NCBI GenBank assembly: GCA_934204655.1
Contig: CAKPZJ010000008.1
Location: 33,402 to 97,401 of the forward strand
DNA length: 64,000 nt
DNA from: an uncultured Prevotella sp.
GTDB lineage: Bacteria; Bacteroidota; Bacteroidia; Bacteroidales; Bacteroidaceae
Reading direction: 5' to 3'
Positions 61,509-64,000 of the stretch are shown piece by piece. The notes beneath the pieces are model-generated. The model was not told the origin of the DNA. It saw only the letters and a list, made by a program, of their open reading frames with translations, and did not search any database. The position numbers and the translations under genes were made by a program. Each line of letters begins with the position of its first letter. The stretch's first letter is position 1.

Positions 61509-62150
61509 TTATTTTAGTGTTTGTTGCGGTTTGTAATCTGACAAGAGTTGGAGTAGCTCATACTTCCTCCGCTTAGACTGCATGATGCGTTGGCACAGCC
61601 CGGGGTCGTCGGCCACATAGCTGCAGATATGTTCGCGCCAACTACGGTCGCCATAGCCCTTCACCTTGCCGATGCTGCGCACGGGCTGACCCGCCTGGGC
61701 TATCAGGAAGCGCACCTTGGTCTTAGAGACGATGCGCTGGGTGTAGTAGTTGGTCATCCGGCCACTGGCAAAGAGCCCATACCCACAGCTGGAATAGCAG
61801 AGCACCTGGATATAGGGGTTGTCTACATAGCGCATACACCACCCGTAGCCTGGCACTGGCACCATAGTCCACACCTCGTCGGGGCTGGCAGGATGCCAGA
61901 CATGGACAGAGTCGACGCTGTCATAACTGATTTTAGTCTTTTCATGGTTCTTCGCATAAATATCGGTCGTCACCACTACCTGGCCGTGACCCGATGGCAT
62001 ACGCAGACGGTCGCGCTGCACCACGGACAGCCGGCTGCCGTCCTTCTTATAGATTTCTCCACAGACCACCTTGCCGTATCGGCTGGTCTGGCAGGCTGAC
62101 ATCAAGGTTAAGAAAGCCACTCCTGCTACCCAAAGAGTTCGATGTTTCAT
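61509..62150 (-). CDS. Lipoprotein of unknown function behind a G11 tract
   Basis: 213 residues from ATG 62150. Signal MKHRTLWVAGVAFLTLMSAC is a lipobox. Later a Tyr/Gly-rich part (VPVPGYGWCMRYVDNPYIQ, YSSCGYGLFASGR). The -7 box TATATTTG is at 62186-62179 and the run of 11 G (62202-62212) sits at the place of the -33 element. First gene of a pair with 60798. Family not recognised. Confidence 0.72.
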   Translation of the reverse strand: MKHRTLWVAGVAFLTLMSACQTSRYGKVVCGEIYKKDGSRLSVVQRDRLRMPSGHGQVVVTTDIYAKNHEKTKISYDSVDSVHVWHPASPDEVWTMVPVPGYGWCMRYVDNPYIQVLCYSSCGYGLFASGRMTNYYTQRIVSKTKVRFLIAQAGQPVRSIGKVKGYGDRSWREHICSYVADDPGLCQRIMQSKRRKYELLQLLSDYKPQQTLK

Positions 62151-62178
62151 CGCGTAAGTATTGTTGTGTTTCCAATTG

Positions 62179-62212
62179 CAAATATACATATTTTTCCTGG
62201 AGGGGGGGGGGG
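62179..62212 (-). promoter_or_regulatory. Promoter with homopolymeric G11 (C11) tract
   Basis: On the minus strand 11 consecutive C (62212-62202) lie 15 bp upstream of the -7 box TATATTTG (62186-62179). Slippage in this tract would change promoter spacing. Confidence 0.55.
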
Positions 62213-62278
62213 AATATTTTGACGAATATTTTTAGCCACACCGTGATATTTCTTAGAAGAGCCCCGATTATTGCGGTT

Positions 62279-62362
62279 CTTGAGGGAGCCATCAGCCACT
62301 TCAAGGGAACCATCAACCACACCCAAGGTGCCATCGCCTGCTTCGAGGGAGCCACCCGCGCC
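62279..62362. repeat. Four 21-bp degenerate tandem repeats
   Basis: Units of 21 bp at 62279, 62300, 62321 and 62342 share a core resembling TTCGAGGGAGCCATCAnCCAC. Being in step with codons, they could encode a 7-residue repeat, but no start or promoter reads into them. They lie between fba and the 61509 gene. Confidence 0.6.
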
Positions 62363-62378
62363 ACGCCCCTATATGCAA

Positions 62379-62410
62379 TGAGGCGGAACCTCATAAGAGA
62401 TTCCGCCTCA
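62379..62410 (-). terminator. Terminator of fba
   Basis: Ten-bp perfect stem TGAGGCGGAA / TTCCGCCTCA with a 12-nt loop, downstream of fba on the minus strand. Confidence 0.7.
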
Positions 62411-62449
62411 ATGATAGTCGTATCAAGAGTCGCCATGGGCGACGGATGA

Positions 62450-63460
62450 TTAGTCGCAGTTAGCGAGCTTGTTGTCAGAGCCAAGCACGTCGGTAATCTT
62501 GTGCTTGTACATCTGCTCCATGAGATCGCGAGCGGGGCCACAGTACTTACGGGGATCGAACTCACCCGGCTTGTCGTGGAACACCTTGCGGACAGCAGCG
62601 GTGAAGGCCAGACGAGAGTCAGAGTCGATGTTGATCTTGCAAACAGCGCTCTTGGCAGCCTTGCGGAGCTGCTCCTCGGGAATACCTACTGCATCGGGCA
62701 GCTTGCCGCCGTACTCGTTAATCATGTCAACATACTCCTGAGGTACAGAAGATGAGCCGTGGAGAACGATGGGGAAACCGGGGAGCTTAACCATAATCTC
62801 GTCGAGTACATCAAAAGCCAATGGAGGAGGAACGAGCTTACCGGTCTTCGGGTCGCGGGTACACTGCTCCGGAGTGAACTTGTATGCACCATGAGAGGTA
62901 CCGATTGAGATAGCCAGAGAGTCTACGCCAGTACGTGTGGTAAAGTCGATAACCTCCTCGGGCTTAGTATAGTGGCATACGTCTGAAGATACTTCGTCCT
63001 CGACACCTGCCAGCACGCCCAGCTCGCCCTCTACGGTTACATCGTACTGATGTGCGTAGTCAACGACCTTCTTGGTGAGTGCAACGTTCTCCTCGTAAGG
63101 CAGAGAAGAGCCATCTATCATCACAGAAGAGAAGCCCAGATCTACACAGCTCTTGCACAGCTCGAAGCTGTCGCCGTGGTCGAGGTGAAGTACTATCTCT
63201 GGATTCTTGCAGCCCAGCTCCTTGGCATACTGAACGGCTCCCTCAGCCATGTAACGGAGCAGTGTCTCGTTAGCATAGTTGCGGGCACCCTTAGAAACCT
63301 GCAGGATAACCGGCGAGCGAAGCTCTGACGAAGCCTTGATGATGGCCTGCAGCTGCTCGAGGTTGTTGAAGTTGAACGCAGGGATTGCGTAACCGCCATT
63401 GATGGCTCTCTTAAACATCTCACGGGTGTTTACGAGTCCTAAGTCTTTGTAGTTTACCAT
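62450..63460 (-). CDS. fba: Class II fructose-bisphosphate aldolase
   Basis: 336 residues. Zinc-dependent class II fold: YAIPAFNFNNLEQLQAIIKA, HLDHGDSFELC (first Zn histidine), VEGELGVLAGVED, ISIGTSHGAY and VLHGSSSVPQEY with later His ligands, NIDSDSRLAFTAA near the C-terminus. Splits fructose-1,6-bisphosphate in glycolysis and gluconeogenesis. Strong promoter at 63595-63565. Confidence 0.97.
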   Translation of the reverse strand: MVNYKDLGLVNTREMFKRAINGGYAIPAFNFNNLEQLQAIIKASSELRSPVILQVSKGARNYANETLLRYMAEGAVQYAKELGCKNPEIVLHLDHGDSFELCKSCVDLGFSSVMIDGSSLPYEENVALTKKVVDYAHQYDVTVEGELGVLAGVEDEVSSDVCHYTKPEEVIDFTTRTGVDSLAISIGTSHGAYKFTPEQCTRDPKTGKLVPPPLAFDVLDEIMVKLPGFPIVLHGSSSVPQEYVDMINEYGGKLPDAVGIPEEQLRKAAKSAVCKINIDSDSRLAFTAAVRKVFHDKPGEFDPRKYCGPARDLMEQMYKHKITDVLGSDNKLANCD

Positions 63461-63564
63461 AATGTTATTTGTTTTTTAAAACGTTATCGTCATTCCATTC
63501 GGCGCGGTTATCAGCCTTACAGCCACCATGGCGGGGGCCTGGCTGCGCGCTCTTTTTCTGTCTG

Positions 63565-63595
63565 CAAAAGTACAACTTAAATTCGTCAACACAAA
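63565..63595 (-). promoter_or_regulatory. Promoter of fba
   Basis: Minus strand TTTG 63595-63592, 19-bp spacer, TACTTTTG 63572-63565; about 105 bp upstream of the ATG. Confidence 0.78.
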
Positions 63596-63791
63596 GATTG
63601 GCATCATTTTTTTTGCTCGGAGACGCGTCATTTTCACATTATTTTGGCCTCTGGTTATCGCGGTGAGCCAAATGTAAAACCAAGTTGACAAAATGGACAC
63701 GGGCAGCGAACCAGAAGACACTGCGGTGCCTGTGGCGAGTATAAACGGATGTTAAATAGGAACTGGCGGCGACACTTTGACCGTTAAAAAA

Positions 63792-63822
63792 TTGGGCACG
63801 ATGAAAATTATCGTTACTTTTG
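63792..63822 (+). promoter_or_regulatory. Promoter reading into the 22-codon frame
   Basis: TTG 63792-63794, 20-bp spacer, TACTTTTG 63815-63822, with a 68-bp leader to the ATG at 63891. Confidence 0.55.
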
Positions 63823-63890
63823 CCACAGAAAACATCCCAGAGCGTTTCAGTTTTCACTTAAACCTCATCGCTAAGCTACCATACATTAAC

Positions 63891-63959
63891 ATGAAAGATA
63901 TGAAAAAGACAATCGCTAAACCCCCTGACTTCGTCACTCAAAAATCATGTATTTTATAA
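63891..63959 (+). CDS. Possible small peptide (22 residues)
   Basis: ATG 63891 to TAA 63957-63959: MKDMKKTIAKPPDFVTQKSC plus two residues. A well-spaced promoter lies upstream (63792-63822) and another -7 box follows it (63982-63989). It might be a leader peptide, a small protein or a precursor peptide. No family is recognised. Length alone makes it uncertain. Confidence 0.35.
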   Translation: MKDMKKTIAKPPDFVTQKSCIL

Positions 63960-63981
63960 CTGGTTGATAAACAATATTTTG

Positions 63982-63989
63982 TATCTTTG
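63982..63989 (+). promoter_or_regulatory. -7 box of a gene beyond the right edge
   Basis: TATCTTTG 11 bp before the window end; TTG at 63964-63966 is 15 bp upstream, which is short. Confidence 0.45.
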
Positions 63990-64000
63990 CGTCACCTGAT

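Larger units (their letters stand above)
63461..64000. other. Right-edge intergenic region
   Basis: 540 bp. It holds the fba promoter (minus), a plus-strand promoter at 63792-63822 with a 22-codon frame, and a further -7 box TATCTTTG at 63982-63989 that probably serves a gene beyond the window. The stretch 63620-63780 has nothing recognised. Confidence 0.7.

Noticed and set aside
61994-62449. Plus-strand frame of 151 codons over the 21-bp repeats
   Set aside because: Begins antisense inside the 61509 lipoprotein gene, passes through the G11 tract, and has no promoter or family motif.

Overview
The window looks like chromosome from a Bacteroidota bacterium of the order Bacteroidales, most likely a Prevotellaceae-type anaerobe. 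Supporting signs are: recurrent promoters of the form TTTG-N19/20-TAnnTTTG with little Shine-Dalgarno signal; families almost confined to this group (DUF4251, DUF4831, DUF4834, a stand-alone AICAR transformylase, an M43 metalloproteinase lipoprotein, an HMA-AraC regulator); type IX secretion (T9SS) parts (PorX, a PorW/SprE-like protein and a cargo-like adhesin); and Bacteroidales-style lipoprotein signals. Genus is an inference and cannot be fixed from the sequence alone.

Layout. 1-5.4 kb: tripartite RND efflux operon (adaptor, pump, outer-membrane factor cut by the window edge). 5.6-10.4 kb: two DUF4251 paralogues, a TonB-C-like protein and a TonB-dependent-receptor-type barrel. 10.8-13.1 kb: sialidase-fold lipoprotein and thioredoxin. 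13.2-21.1 kb (minus strand): aroA, a small Cys-rich protein, a zinc/manganese ABC permease fused in frame to a PorW-like TPR protein, porX and tsaE. 21.2-25.4 kb: M43 metalloprotease, a copper-type P-ATPase that lacks its nucleotide-binding domain, and an HMA-AraC regulator behind 64-bp tandem repeats. 26-29 kb: DUF2975/HTH pair with twin operators, and PepO. 29.2-38.5 kb: psd-pssA-DUF4834, dnaE, rsmI, tdk, an AI-2E family permease, tRNA-Lys. 38.6-45.7 kb: small lipoproteins, AICAR transformylase, an RNase Z-like hydrolase, hcp with a divergent Crp/Fnr regulator.

45.9-48.7 kb holds the best candidate for an undescribed system: a long structured RNA element with two competing folds, followed by three overlapping genes (a TerB-like protein, a four-TM coiled-coil membrane protein and a lipoprotein with a von Willebrand A-like core). 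48.8-53.2 kb is a housekeeping minus-strand run (hpt, adk, obg, pgeF, M23 peptidase). 53.2-63.5 kb carries nnr, DUF4831, a 1221-residue cleaved-adhesin protein with a T9SS-like C-terminus, two unknown exported proteins and fba.

Several intergenic islands (24.5-24.9, 25.4-25.7, 41.1-41.97 and 55.9-56.8 kb) carry four interspersed families of short repeats without any transposase: AGACCGACC-ended palindromic elements, REP-like GC palindromes, A-rich AAAGGTAAAAAG runs, and 64-bp promoter/hairpin repeats.
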